A DNA stretch of 64,000 nt, from positions 5,206,001-5,270,000 of the forward strand of contig NZ_JAUSZN010000001.1 of the NCBI RefSeq assembly GCF_030817595.1, written 5' to 3'. The DNA comes from Neobacillus niacini. Its GTDB lineage: Bacteria; Bacillota; Bacilli; Bacillales; Cytobacillaceae. Shown here piece after piece: positions 15,626-24,185 of this stretch. Below the pieces are notes generated by a model that was not told the DNA's origin, searched no databases, and was given only the letters and a program-made list of their open reading frames with translations. Each line of letters starts with the position of its first letter. The stretch's first letter is position 1. The translations under genes and the position numbers were made by a program.

Positions 15626-16576
15626 ATGACGGAAATCGCAACGTTTGCAGGCGGTTGTTTTTGGTGCATGGTATCGCCGTTTGACGAGCAGCCTGGGATT
15701 ATAGAAGTGACTTCGGGTTATACAGGCGGACATAAGGAAAACCCGACATATGAGGAAGTTTGCTTGGATACAACGGGACATTATGAAGCGGTTCAAATTG
15801 CTTTTGACCCTGACATTTTTCCCTATAAGAAATTGCTAGAGATATTCTGGCAGCAAATCGACCCAACCGATGAGGGCGGGCAATTTAATGATCGCGGTCT
15901 ATCGTACCGGACGGCGATTTTTTATCACACAGAAGAACAAAGGGAGATGGCGGAGAACGCAAAGGCAGAGCTCGCTGCAAGCGGTCGTTTTCAAAAGCCG
16001 ATTGTAACAAAGATCCTGCCTGCTGGCCCCTTTTACCGAGCAGAGGAGAAACATCAGGACTATTATAAAAAAATGCCTTTTCATTATAACCACTATCGAG
16101 AGGGTTCAGGGCGTGCTAAGTTCATACGTGAAAACTGGAAAAAGCGGAAAAGTGATGAGGATCTAAAAAAAGAACTAACCCCGATTCAATTTAATGTGAC
16201 TAGAAAAAATGCCACAGAGCCACCATTCAAAAATGAATATTGGAATAACACAGAAGAAGGAATTTATGTAGATATCATTTCAGGTGAGCCGCTTTTCAGT
16301 TCACTTGACCAATATGATGCCGGCTGCGGCTGGCCGAGTTTTACCAAGCCATTAAGGCGTTATGAGCTAGAGGAAAGGTTTGATACCTCACATGGGATGA
16401 GGCGGATTGAGGTGCGAAGCAAAACCTCTGATTCCCATCTTGGGCATGTGTTTGATGATGGTCCTGGTCCTGACCGCGCTAGGTATTGCATTAATTCGGC
16501 TGCACTCCGATTTGTACCAAAAGATAAACTTGAAGAAGAAGGCTATAGCCAATTTTTAAAGCTGTTCACCAAATAA
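15626..16576 (+). CDS. msrAB: Fused peptide-methionine sulfoxide reductase MsrA-MsrB
   Basis: A 316-aa bifunctional repair enzyme. MsrA (residues ~1-165) begins with the catalytic GCFWC; MsrB (~180-316) has [20 protein letters not shown] and the catalytic Cys in [11 protein letters not shown]. MsrA reduces Met-S-sulfoxide and MsrB Met-R-sulfoxide with thioredoxin as the electron donor. MsrB lacks the two CxxC zinc pairs of some relatives. The start [10 protein letters not shown] is chosen for AAAGGAG at 9 nt; the ORF extends upstream only as noise through the cytochrome remnant. Cytoplasmic, since no signal peptide is present. Monocistronic. Confidence 0.93.
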   Translation: MTEIATFAGGCFWCMVSPFDEQPGIIEVTSGYTGGHKENPTYEEVCLDTTGHYEAVQIAFDPDIFPYKKLLEIFWQQIDPTDEGGQFNDRGLSYRTAIFYHTEEQREMAENAKAELAASGRFQKPIVTKILPAGPFYRAEEKHQDYYKKMPFHYNHYREGSGRAKFIRENWKKRKSDEDLKKELTPIQFNVTRKNATEPPFKNEYWNNTEEGIYVDIISGEPLFSSLDQYDAGCGWPSFTKPLRRYELEERFDTSHGMRRIEVRSKTSDSHLGHVFDDGPGPDRARYCINSAALRFVPKDKLEEEGYSQFLKLFTK

Positions 16577-16600
16577 ACTCCCAGGCTTAGCCCGGGAGTT
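16576..16600. terminator. Bidirectional terminator, msrAB / MOSC gene
   Basis: 11-bp arms AACTCCCAGGC (16576-16586) and GCCCGGGAGTT (16590-16600), one mismatch, triloop TTA. It contains the ends of both convergent genes. Confidence 0.85.
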
Positions 16601-17249
16601 TCTCAATCTTCTCTTTTAAATCAAGGAGATACGTTCGCCACTGATGTGCCAATTCTTCAATCCCGACTATTTTTTCAATCAATTCAACCGATGGTGATGG
16701 ATCATGGAAATAGAGATGATGAATAGAGGAGACCGTGATTTGCTCAGGATGTGAAACCAGCTTTTTTATCTGAGCGTCTGCTGTTATTTTTCCTTCTTCT
16801 AGCACTCGGAAAAAATATCCGGTATATCCGGTTTCCACAATTCTTTTTAATAAGAGGTTATTATTATTCCGTTTATTAATGGTTGAACAAGGATACCGAC
16901 CTTGGGACACCTGCAGGACTGCCTCGCCAATTTGAAAAACATCTCCAATACATACCTGGTCTTCCTTCATGCCAATGGGAGTTAAATTTTCCCCAAATGC
17001 AGAGGGTGTTAGTGGTTTACCAAAAACACTTTCCCAATGCTCATAATGTTCGAAGGGATATACGCAGACGACACGTTCTGCTCCGCCATGATACTCAGGA
17101 TTTGCCACCTGGTCGCCACTTATCTGATCGAAGCCTGCAAAAAGTTCTTCACATTGTTCTTTCCAGATTCCAGATATATACGTTTCATCCTTATGTAAAT
17201 TCGTTTTGGGCAATCCCTTGCTTAAATAAACAATCTCTCTATTGTCCAA
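16587..17249 (-). CDS. MOSC-domain protein, YflK/YiiM-like
   Basis: A 220-aa protein with a MOSC (molybdenum cofactor sulfurase C-terminal) barrel. It shows HGGAERVVCVYPFEHY, then GENLTPIGMKEDQVCIGDVFQIGEAVLQVSQGRYPC with the conserved Cys expected at the metal-sulfur site, and the YiiM-type C-terminal helices. E. coli YiiM reduces N-hydroxylated purines such as 6-hydroxylaminopurine using the molybdenum cofactor; the same is plausible here but unproven. Start is a TTG at 17249 with AAGGAGG 9-10 nt upstream. Confidence 0.88.
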   Translation of the reverse strand: MDNREIVYLSKGLPKTNLHKDETYISGIWKEQCEELFAGFDQISGDQVANPEYHGGAERVVCVYPFEHYEHWESVFGKPLTPSAFGENLTPIGMKEDQVCIGDVFQIGEAVLQVSQGRYPCSTINKRNNNNLLLKRIVETGYTGYFFRVLEEGKITADAQIKKLVSHPEQITVSSIHHLYFHDPSPSVELIEKIVGIEELAHQWRTYLLDLKEKIEKLPG

Positions 17250-17287
17250 TTTCTCTTCGCCTCCTTGGTACTTATTTTACTACATAA

Positions 17288-17317
17288 TAAAGAAACCCTC
17301 ATAACTGAAGGTTTCTT
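17288..17317 (-). terminator. Terminator of the histidine kinase gene
   Basis: Arms AAGAAACC (17290-17297) and GGTTTCTT (17310-17317). The kinase stop lies at the edge of the stem. Confidence 0.6.
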
Positions 17318-18545
17318 AAGTAAGGCTAAAAACTCGCTGGGTGATGGTTGGCAGAATAATTTCGATTGTCGTTCCTTCATTTACTACACTCTCAATCGTT
17401 AATTGACCGCTATGGCTTTCAATGATTTTATAACATGTCATAAGTCCGAGGCCAGTTCCCTTTTCCTTTGTCGTATAAAAGGGTTCACCGAGGGTCGGAA
17501 TTCGATCCTTTGGAATCCCAATTCCCTGATCGATAATTTGGATAGAAATTTTCCCTTCTTCCTTTGTCTTAACCTTTACATCTATATTTCCGCCGGTAGG
17601 CATGGCTTCTATTGCGTTTTTTAGCAGGTTTAGAAAGACCTGTTTTAATTGGTTTTCTTCACAGCTTATTTTGGGTAAATTGCATTCAAATTCTATGAAG
17701 ATTTGGACATTGTTTAAGATGGATTGCGTATTAATCAGGGTAACAACATCTTTAATTAATTCCTTTACATCTTTTTCGGCAAAAACAGCAGCGGTTGGTT
17801 TTGCAAGTACAAGAAATTCTCCGACGATGTTATTGATTCGGTCAAGCTCTGATAACACAATATCATAGTACTCTTCCTGATGTGTCTCGCTTTTGAATAA
17901 TTGAATGAAGCCTCTAATGGAGGTAAGTGGATTTCGGATTTCATGGGCTATACCTGCAGCCATTTGACCAAGAAGCGCCAACTTTTCTGATTTTTGCAGG
18001 AGTTGTTCGGTTTGTTCTTTTCTTTTTGTGACATCATTTCCGATTGACAATATAGCTTCTTTTCCGCCATATGTAATGAACATGGAAGAGCCTTCAAAGT
18101 CAAATACCGAACCATCTAACTTTTTAAATTTGTATTCAATATTGTTTAACGGAAGGACTTCTTTTTTTACTTGATTCAGGCGTTCTATTAGTCGATCCTT
18201 ATATTCTGGAAAAATATAATTATAAATAGAAGTTCCGATTACTTCTTCCTTCTGCTTTGCACCAATCATCGTTAGGGCTTCCTTATTTACATAGATGACC
18301 TTGTTATCTTGGTGAATAATGACTGACTTTGGCAATGAATCTATTAATTGTCTATAGCTTTCTTCACTATCACGCGCTTTTTTTCCAAAGAAACGTGCCC
18401 GGTCATATTGCCATCCAACCAGCCAAGCAATCCCTGTAAAAATAAGAAAGTCTACCGTGAAAAAACGTTCATGCTCCACAAGGGTTTGGAAGCTGGAAAA
18501 AAGCACCGATATTAGCACTAGCGTAATTTGCCCTTTTCTGTTCAT
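17316..18545 (-). CDS. PAS-containing sensor histidine kinase (sporulation-kinase-like)
   Basis: A 409-aa kinase. A short N-terminal anchor of about two membrane helices (residues 5-45), a PAS domain (about 65-180: SYRQLIDSLPKSVIIHQDNKVIYVN...), a HisKA domain with phospho-acceptor GIAHEIRNPLTSIRGF, and a HATPase with N-box LKNAIEAMP, G1 DQGIGIP and G2 GTGLGLMTCYKIIESH. The HEIRNPLTSIRGF box is typical of the KinA-E type kinases that feed the Spo0A phosphorelay. No response regulator gene is adjacent, which also fits a phosphorelay kinase (inference). The signal sensed by the PAS domain is unknown. Confidence 0.88.
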   Translation of the reverse strand: MNRKGQITLVLISVLFSSFQTLVEHERFFTVDFLIFTGIAWLVGWQYDRARFFGKKARDSEESYRQLIDSLPKSVIIHQDNKVIYVNKEALTMIGAKQKEEVIGTSIYNYIFPEYKDRLIERLNQVKKEVLPLNNIEYKFKKLDGSVFDFEGSSMFITYGGKEAILSIGNDVTKRKEQTEQLLQKSEKLALLGQMAAGIAHEIRNPLTSIRGFIQLFKSETHQEEYYDIVLSELDRINNIVGEFLVLAKPTAAVFAEKDVKELIKDVVTLINTQSILNNVQIFIEFECNLPKISCEENQLKQVFLNLLKNAIEAMPTGGNIDVKVKTKEEGKISIQIIDQGIGIPKDRIPTLGEPFYTTKEKGTGLGLMTCYKIIESHSGQLTIESVVNEGTTIEIILPTITQRVFSLT

Positions 18546-18654
18546 ACAGTTTCCTCTAATTATCTGAATTTGCTCTTATCATATCACGAATTTGTAAAAA
18601 ATTAATAGATAATTAGTATAAAAGGCTCATTAATCATGTCGGGGAAGTGAAAAA

Positions 18655-18685
18655 CAAAAGCCTGGCCTATTGCCTGGCTTTAGTT
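18655..18685 (-). terminator. Terminator of the SPOR-glucosaminidase gene
   Basis: Arms AAAGCCTGGC (18657-18666) and GCCTGGCTTT (18672-18681) with one mismatch, followed by T-rich sequence on the minus strand. Confidence 0.7.
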
Positions 18686-18702
18686 AACCTTATCGATATT
18701 TT

Positions 18703-19467
18703 TTAAGCTTCAGCCATTCTTCGATAGATACTCAAGATTGACTGACCGTAGGTGGTACCTGGAACAGCCCATTTTCCGTTCAAGGCGGTCCATGTTGTTG
18801 CCGAACCTCTATTTACAAGATGAAAGCGGGGGTCAACTAACGGGTATTTGTCGGGTAATGCTGCTGTGGTAGCATAAGCATATAAGTGCTGGAGATGTGC
18901 AAGTACACCTTCCTCGGGTGTGTTGAAACCGGCTCCCCTTGCTCCGCCACCCGTGGCACCAATTCCTGCAAAGTTGTTTTGACTACTCCTAACATCCCCT
19001 GTAAACCGAAAATAGCCAGTTTCCTGCAGGGCTTGTGCAAACGCAACATCCCCTTTAATCCCATAATACTCTCCGAATGTTTTGTAATATTCTCCTAACA
19101 AGGGTGCATGAGGGTTTATCGTCCTTACATATGCATTCATTTGTTCAGCAGAAAGCTGGGTAGGACCTAAAATTGAGGATGGATTGAGATCAATACCGGG
19201 GGGACTTGGAACTGTATTAGAAGTTGTGCTGGAACGAACGTTATCTGTTTGGATGAAAGCATTTATTCCTGTCTTTGCCTTGATTTCATTTACTCGTTTA
19301 TCTGCGTTCTCCCTGGTAGAAAAGGCACCTGCTTGTACGCGAAACCAAGTTTCACCAGAAATGACGGTGGATACAATAAAGGATTGGATTCCCTTTGAGC
19401 GCAGGAAGGCTACTCGTTCCTGTGCATTTTCCCTTGACTTGAAAGAGCCGGCAAATACTTTGTACAT
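18703..19467 (-). CDS. SPOR-domain glucosaminidase, no signal peptide
   Basis: A 254-aa protein. Two SPOR-like repeats open it (YKVFAGSFKSRENAQERV at residue 2; FRVQAGAFSTRENADKRV at 42), which bind denuded glycan strands. After a Ser/Thr/Pro linker (78-100) comes a glucosaminidase domain (~105-254) with ALQETGYFRFTGDVRSSQNNFAGIGATGG, the usual Glu-containing motif of LytG/Acm-type enzymes that cleave N-acetylglucosamine linkages in peptidoglycan. There is no signal peptide although the domain acts on cell wall. Mother-cell lysins such as CwlC and CwlH also lack one and carry SPOR domains, so a role in mother-cell lysis is a reasonable inference. Start ATG 19467 has GGAGG upstream. Confidence 0.85.
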   Translation of the reverse strand: MYKVFAGSFKSRENAQERVAFLRSKGIQSFIVSTVISGETWFRVQAGAFSTRENADKRVNEIKAKTGINAFIQTDNVRSSTTSNTVPSPPGIDLNPSSILGPTQLSAEQMNAYVRTINPHAPLLGEYYKTFGEYYGIKGDVAFAQALQETGYFRFTGDVRSSQNNFAGIGATGGGARGAGFNTPEEGVLAHLQHLYAYATTAALPDKYPLVDPRFHLVNRGSATTWTALNGKWAVPGTTYGQSILSIYRRMAEA

Positions 19468-19549
19468 TTCATCTCCTCCATAATTTCGTTTTTTCTTATT
19501 TTATGAGAAGAAGACAAGGGTGTCGATGGATAACAGCCTGTAACAGTAG

Positions 19550-19576
19550 AAAAACCCCCTAATGGAGGTTTTTTTT
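19550..19576 (-). terminator. Terminator of the EamA transporter gene
   Basis: AAAACCCCC pairs with GGAGGTTTT around TAAT; a T-run follows on the minus strand. Confidence 0.65.
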
Positions 19577-20483
19577 AAGTCCCGGTGTTTACGGTTCCTT
19601 TAATAGGAATCCTTTTTTGCTGCTGCGTTAAAAAGAAAAATACACCAAGAAGCACGAGCATTCCACCGGCAATTTGCCAGCTGGCAAGGTGTTCATTTAA
19701 TAATATCACTGCCAATATCGTCGCACCCACAGGTTCACCTAAAATACTCATTGATATGGTTGTAGCATTAACATAGTTTAAGAGCCAGTTATTGATGATG
19801 TGACTGATTGTCGGAACGGTTGCGAGTAAGAGGAATATTCCCCATTCCTTCGCTGGATAGCCGCTAAATGCAACACTTGCACTAAGGTTATAGATTGATA
19901 GAACGATAGCGGCAATAAAAAACACACTAAAACTATAAATCCAATGTGAAACTTTTTTCACGATACTTTGACCGATCATTAAGTAAACTACTACGGCAAT
20001 GACACTTAAGAAGGAAAGGATATCGCCAAGAATGGCGTCCTGACTCAAAGCAAAGTCACCCCAGCCAATCATCATGGCACCAATTATCGCAATTCCCATC
20101 GTCATCAAAGCGGAACTTGTTGTTCGTTCTTTAAAAAAGAAGTAACCGCCAATCAACGATACTATCGGCTGCAAGGCAAGAATAATGGTTGAGCTAGCGA
20201 CGGTAGTTAATTTTAACGAACCGAACCAAAGGACAAAATGCAGGGCTAAAAACAGACCTGATAAAAATAAAAAGACCCAATCATTTCTTGTGATTTTTTT
20301 AAATTCTTCGCGGTTTTTCCAGACGATCGGAAGCATTAATAGACTTGCAAGCAGCATGCGATACATGCTTAAAACGGAAGCAGGTGCGTCCGACCATTTT
20401 ACAAAAATGGCTGAGAACGATATCGCTATAATTGAAATCGTAAGCGGTATGACTATAGATCTGGAATTATCTTGATGGTTCAT
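19575..20483 (-). CDS. EamA/DMT-family transporter
   Basis: A 302-aa membrane protein with ten predicted segments arranged as two EamA halves (about 10-140 and 155-290). The halves show SFSAIFVKWSDAPASVLSMYRMLLASLL and ATTISMSILGEPVGATILAVILLNEHL, the second being the typical EPV..A motif near the end of DMT exporters. It probably exports amino acids or another small metabolite. The substrate is unknown. It is a separate unit downstream of alaR-alaT on the same strand, but a strong terminator separates them. Confidence 0.88.
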   Translation of the reverse strand: MNHQDNSRSIVIPLTISIIAISFSAIFVKWSDAPASVLSMYRMLLASLLMLPIVWKNREEFKKITRNDWVFLFLSGLFLALHFVLWFGSLKLTTVASSTIILALQPIVSLIGGYFFFKERTTSSALMTMGIAIIGAMMIGWGDFALSQDAILGDILSFLSVIAVVVYLMIGQSIVKKVSHWIYSFSVFFIAAIVLSIYNLSASVAFSGYPAKEWGIFLLLATVPTISHIINNWLLNYVNATTISMSILGEPVGATILAVILLNEHLASWQIAGGMLVLLGVFFFLTQQQKRIPIKGTVNTGT

Positions 20484-20576
20484 TTCTTTCCTCTTTTCTT
20501 GATGGATAACTGTTTGAAATAAATAAATCTTACCATAAATTTGGCAGTGGTGTTACTAACAAAACTCTCCAAATAG

Positions 20577-20613
20577 AAAAAACGTCATGCCCCTTGGGGT
20601 TTGACGTTTTTTT
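20577..20613 (-). terminator. Terminator of the alaR-alaT operon
   Basis: AAAAACGTCA...CCCCTTGGGG...TGACGTTTTTTT forms a long hairpin with a T-run on both sides, 8 nt beyond the alaT stop. Confidence 0.85.
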
Positions 20614-20620
20614 ATAGCTT

Positions 20621-21832
20621 TTAATTGTTTGTAGAAAGCTCTTGGACACGGTTCTCTTTCGATTCCAAGGAGTCCATAAACCTCTTGATTCGCTGCATTG
20701 CTTCTTGGAGTTGTTCCATAGAGGTGGCATAGGAGCAGCGGATGTACCCTTCGCCACTTTCGCCAAAAGCACTGCCAGGAACAACGGCTACTTTTTCTGC
20801 AAGCAGAAGTTCTTCTGCAAATTGTTCTGAGCTCATACCGGTTTTTTTAATGGAAGGGAAGACATAGAAGGCTCCGCCTGGAGTGTGACAGTCCAGCCCT
20901 ATACTGTTTAACGATTGAACAATATAATTACGTCTTCTACGATAACTTCTTCTCATGCTTTCCACTTCGTGATAGGTATTTCGTAGAGCCTCGATGGCGC
21001 CGTGCTGCAGCATATGCGGTGCGCACATCGTTGTGTATTGTAAAATTTTTACCATTTGTTCGGTAAACGGCTGAGGAGCTGCTAAGAACCCTAGTCGCCA
21101 GCCTGTCATCGCAAATCCTTTGGAGAAGCCGTTGATTAGGATGGTTCGATCATACATACCCTCAATCGAAGCAAAGCTTGTATATTCATCATCATAGGTC
21201 AATTCTGCATAGATTTCATCAGAGATAACAAGTAAGTCGTGTTTCTCAACCACTCCAGCAATTTTTGTAAGTTCCTCTTTGTTTAAATAGGTTCCTGTCG
21301 GGTTATTTGGTGAACAGAGCAAAATGGCTTTTGTTTTGGTCGTAATCGCGTTTTCAATTTGTTCAGGTGTTAGCTTGAAGCCATTACTTGGATGTGTTGA
21401 GACCGGGATTGGCTTCCCGCCTGCCAACGTAACTAATGGTGCATATGAAACGAAAGCCGGTTCAATAATCAGTACCTCGTCACCAGGATTTAGAATGGCG
21501 CGGAAGGTTAGGTCAATGGCTTGGCTGGCACCAGCGGTTACAATCACTTGGTCGACAGGATTATACTGGACCCCAAACCGCTTGTTTAAATATCCTGAAA
21601 TTTCTTGTCGTAATTCTAACAAGCCGGGATTAGCAGTGTAGGAAGTATAGCCCTCTTCTAAAGATAGAATTGCTGCTTCTCGTATGCTCCATGGGGTAAT
21701 AAAATCTGGCTCCCCAACACCTAGGGAAATGACTCCCTTAATCGAGGCCGCAAGGTCAAAAAACTTCCTGATTCCAGATGGTTTTAATTCTTTTACCATT
21801 CCAGATAAATAGTGTTGGTGTTCCTTCATCAT
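20621..21832 (-). CDS. alaT: Alanine/aromatic-type class I aminotransferase, AlaT (YugH)
   Basis: A 403-aa PLP enzyme of fold type I. Conserved features are SLGVGEPDFITP, the PNNPTG loop, the Asp/Tyr cofactor contacts in VISDEIYAELTYDD, and Schiff-base Lys in NGFSKGFAMTGWRLGF. It starts within the stop of the upstream Lrp gene (ATGATG over TGA), so the two are translationally coupled. In B. subtilis the matching pair yugG-yugH was shown to be alaR-alaT, alanine transaminase with its activator. Here the same order and overlap support that call; substrate preference is inferred from synteny. Confidence 0.88.
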   Translation of the reverse strand: MMKEHQHYLSGMVKELKPSGIRKFFDLAASIKGVISLGVGEPDFITPWSIREAAILSLEEGYTSYTANPGLLELRQEISGYLNKRFGVQYNPVDQVIVTAGASQAIDLTFRAILNPGDEVLIIEPAFVSYAPLVTLAGGKPIPVSTHPSNGFKLTPEQIENAITTKTKAILLCSPNNPTGTYLNKEELTKIAGVVEKHDLLVISDEIYAELTYDDEYTSFASIEGMYDRTILINGFSKGFAMTGWRLGFLAAPQPFTEQMVKILQYTTMCAPHMLQHGAIEALRNTYHEVESMRRSYRRRRNYIVQSLNSIGLDCHTPGGAFYVFPSIKKTGMSSEQFAEELLLAEKVAVVPGSAFGESGEGYIRCSYATSMEQLQEAMQRIKRFMDSLESKENRVQELSTNN

Positions 21833-22332
21833 GGTGAAACCACCATCCGACGATCGCGATCATTGTTTTCGCCAAAAATGACACCATCATGTTTGTATTT
21901 TTTTAACATGAAATGAGTGGTTGTGGAAATAACATTATCAATCGTCGACAGCTTTTCCGACACAAACCTAGCGATCTCACTCATTGTTTTACCTTCAATC
22001 GTAATCGATAAATCATACGCACCGGACATGAGATAAAGAGATGTAACCTCAGGAAAACGATAAATTCTTTCCGCCACCTCATCGAAACCTACCCCGCGTT
22101 TCGGGGTCACTTTTACATCAATCATCGCGACGATATTTTCCTCGCCGGCCACCTTGCTCCAATCAATCAAAGCCGGATAACTAACAATGATTTTCTCATC
22201 CTCCAACTTCTTAATAATCGCCGAAACATCCTCCACACTCGAATTCACCATCAACGCAATATCTTGCACCGGAATCCTATGATTTTCTTCCAGAATCGAA
22301 AGAACCTCCAACTCCTCACCAGACAACCTCAT
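21829..22332 (-). CDS. alaR: Lrp/AsnC-family regulator, AlaR (YugG)
   Basis: A 167-aa protein with an N-terminal HTH (VLSILEENHRIPVQDIALMVNSSVEDVSAIIKKLEDEKII) and a C-terminal RAM ligand domain (VAMIDVKVTPKRGVGFDEVAERIYRFPEVTSLYLMSGAYDLSITIEG). The RAM domain binds amino acids and makes the octamer. It is the first gene of the operon with the aminotransferase, and its synteny matches alaR of B. subtilis, which activates alaT. The C-terminal tail NDRDRRMVVSP ends in the overlap. Confidence 0.88.
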   Translation of the reverse strand: MRLSGEELEVLSILEENHRIPVQDIALMVNSSVEDVSAIIKKLEDEKIIVSYPALIDWSKVAGEENIVAMIDVKVTPKRGVGFDEVAERIYRFPEVTSLYLMSGAYDLSITIEGKTMSEIARFVSEKLSTIDNVISTTTHFMLKKYKHDGVIFGENNDRDRRMVVSP

Positions 22333-22427
22333 CCTAAATCCCCCTCATAACGTTCAAATTTAATATTACTATAATACATCATAGTTAGAATAAATAAAAT
22401 ATTTTCTGGTGGATGGTGGCGTTGGAT

Positions 22428-22485
22428 GGTGCCTGTCACCACTCGTGGACACTGTCCACCTGAGGCGGACAGTGTCCGCGAGTAG
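22428..22485. repeat. Dispersed palindromic element, full copy A
   Basis: GGTGCCTGTCACC is followed by a long hairpin: CTCGTGGACACTGTCC and GGACAGTGTCCGCGAG pair at 15 of 16 positions around ACCTGAGGC. The same element recurs at 25613, 32402, 42071, 46259 and 49932. A shorter echo, GGTGCCTGCCATC, lies at 22518-22530. Located between alaR and the Nudix gene. Confidence 0.9.
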
Positions 22486-22550
22486 CATTCCTTCTGAAAT
22501 GGAGAATGGTTGGTTTTGGTGCCTGCCATCAATGATGCTTTATTAAACAA

Positions 22551-22592
22551 AAAAAGGGTTTTGGCACGTGCTGTGCTGAAAACCCTTTTTCT
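22551..22592 (-). terminator. Terminator of the Nudix gene
   Basis: Perfect 12-bp arms AAAAAGGGTTTT (22551-22562) and AAAACCCTTTTT (22579-22590). Confidence 0.85.
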
Positions 22593-22594
22593 AT

Positions 22595-23122
22595 TTAATC
22601 ATTTATTATGAGGTAACGAAGGATGGCTGCGAGTCCGGCGCCGTGTTTGAATTCCCCGCTACTAATTAGCTGATTTAGCTCGTTCATTTCGATGATATGT
22701 AGGTCTATCTGTTCGGTGGCTTCAAGCTGCTGCTCTTTTTTTATGAGGTCGGTTGCAGCAAAAAGGAAAATCTGCTCACTTGTCGACCCAGGGGAGGGGT
22801 AAACACTGCCTAGATTGATCCAGTTTTTAGCCTGGCAGCCAGTTTCTTCCTCAAGTTCTCTTTTGGCTGCTGAAAGAGGTTCTTTGTCTTCAGGGTCAAT
22901 GGCTCCTGCAGGTAATTCCCATTGCCATTCCTTGACTGCATGACGATATTGCCGAATACATATAACCTTCCCGTCCTCCGTTATCGGCAAAATACAAACA
23001 CCCTGTGAAAAATTCACATAAGAGAAATGCATATCTGTTTGGTTTGGAAGGGTTACATCTTCCTGAACAATCTCAAATCGGTCTACTTGGTCTTTTTCAA
23101 CTTTGTTAATTTTCCACTCCAC
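22595..23122 (-). CDS. Nudix hydrolase, ADP-ribose pyrophosphatase-like
   Basis: About 175 aa. The Nudix box is GAIDPEDKEPLSAAKREL followed by EEETG, with one extra residue before the RELxEE core relative to the textbook spacing. Upstream are CIRQYRHAVKEWQWELPAG and downstream SVYPSPGSTSEQIFLFAA, typical of the ADP-sugar pyrophosphatases (NudF-like). These cleave ADP-ribose to AMP and ribose-5-phosphate. The GTG at 23122 is chosen because GAGGTG lies 7 nt upstream; an ATG at 23137 has no SD. Monocistronic. Confidence 0.85.
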   Translation of the reverse strand: MEWKINKVEKDQVDRFEIVQEDVTLPNQTDMHFSYVNFSQGVCILPITEDGKVICIRQYRHAVKEWQWELPAGAIDPEDKEPLSAAKRELEEETGCQAKNWINLGSVYPSPGSTSEQIFLFAATDLIKKEQQLEATEQIDLHIIEMNELNQLISSGEFKHGAGLAAILRYLIIND

Positions 23123-23216
23123 AAAACTACACCTCATTTGTATATAGAAACTATTTATTTTTGCTTAATTATAACTGAAAATTAAGTGAAAGGTAGTTTT
23201 ATTCTGTATAAGTGCT

Positions 23217-23639
23217 TTAATTATTTAAATTGATGCGATTGGAATGTTTTATCCTAAACAGGCTTGCAATCGATAACGTCAATAAAATACCTAGTAAATC
23301 AAATCCAATATCAAAAGCCCTTCCACCACGATTAAAATATAATTGCATAAACTCAGTTAGAGACGCAAAGGAAGCAGCCAAAGCGAGGATTATCATATGA
23401 GATCTAAATTTCATTAACAACAAGACAGTAAGAACGTGAAAAGCGATTATATGGCCAAACTTTTGCAAAAGGAATCCTTTACTAAGGTCATAGGGGAGTG
23501 GTGACAGGAAATCAGAAAAGGTTGGATGAGCGTCCCAATGGAACCTCACAACACCAAATTCGATAAAATCATGAAAGCTTGAGGTACAAGTAAAAATCAA
23601 AATGGCCGTGCACCAAATAAAAATAAACCAACTTCGCAT
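23217..23639 (-). CDS. VanZ-like membrane protein
   Basis: A 140-aa protein with four hydrophobic segments and the VanZ-family core: a loop ending DLSKGFLLQKFGHIIAFHVLTVLLLM, and SFASLTEFMQLYFNRGGRAFDIGFDLLGILL, where the E..Q and R..D..D residues are the family hallmark. The start MRSWFIF is chosen because GGGGGA is 8 nt upstream; a longer reading frame (to 23720) has no SD. VanZ proteins give low-level teicoplanin resistance in one plasmid context, but chromosomal members have no settled role. Confidence 0.82.
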   Translation of the reverse strand: MRSWFIFIWCTAILIFTCTSSFHDFIEFGVVRFHWDAHPTFSDFLSPLPYDLSKGFLLQKFGHIIAFHVLTVLLLMKFRSHMIILALAASFASLTEFMQLYFNRGGRAFDIGFDLLGILLTLSIASLFRIKHSNRINLNN

Positions 23640-23731
23640 TATTACGTCCCCCTTTTTCTCAACCACAGTTTGAACCGTTACAAGAGGTTTCATACATAAA
23701 TGAATGTATAAGTGGTACAATTTGCATAAAT

Positions 23732-23744
23732 GGTGACAGGCACC
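23732..23744 (-). repeat. Dispersed 13-mer, lone copy
   Basis: GGTGACAGGCACC is the reverse complement of the 13-mer that opens the dispersed element, without the hairpin part. It lies 7 bp before the SD of the VOC gene. Confidence 0.8.
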
Positions 23745-23763
23745 ATAAAAAGGAGGTTTTTTT

Positions 23764-24150
23764 ATGGCAGTTAAGAAGTTAGAGCATGTTGGTGTGATGG
23801 TGAGTGATTTGGAGGTTTCTATTGGTTTTTATCAGGATGTTTTAGGATTGGATTTGCTGGATAGGTTTGATGCGAATGAATCTACTGGGTTAGCCTTTTT
23901 AGGTGATCGTGCTAGTGGACAGGTCATTGTTGAACTTATTTGTGGGAAGAACAATACTTTTCCTGATGAAGGGAAGGTTCATCATATTGCGTTTACAGTG
24001 GACGACATTGAAGGAGAAATTGAACGTCTTAGAAGTTCGAAGGTACATTTTACAAGTGATGAAATTTCTACATTGACCAATGGAAGTAAGTATATCTTCT
24101 TTAAGGGGCCAGACGGGGAGACTCTGGAGTTATTTCAGCCTAAATCTTAA
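23764..24150 (+). CDS. VOC/glyoxalase-family protein
   Basis: A 128-aa single vicinal-oxygen-chelate domain. The paired beta-alpha-beta modules give KLEHVGVMVSDLEVSIGFYQ and HHIAFTVDDIEGE, with metal-ligand candidates His at the first strand, His in VHHIAF, and Glu in FKGPDGETLELFQP. It is of the glyoxalase I/methylmalonyl-CoA epimerase type and its substrate is unknown. AAAGGAGG is 7 nt upstream of the ATG. It is co-oriented with the GNAT gene 36 bp downstream and may be cotranscribed. Confidence 0.88.
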   Translation: MAVKKLEHVGVMVSDLEVSIGFYQDVLGLDLLDRFDANESTGLAFLGDRASGQVIVELICGKNNTFPDEGKVHHIAFTVDDIEGEIERLRSSKVHFTSDEISTLTNGSKYIFFKGPDGETLELFQPKS

Positions 24151-24185
24151 TTGAATGCCATAAAGATTTATAGGAGGGGGAGCAG

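Noticed and set aside
22428..22485. Insertion sequence ends or transposon
   Set aside because: The element has no transposase gene nearby, and copies are only 45-71 bp, so it was called a dispersed palindromic repeat.
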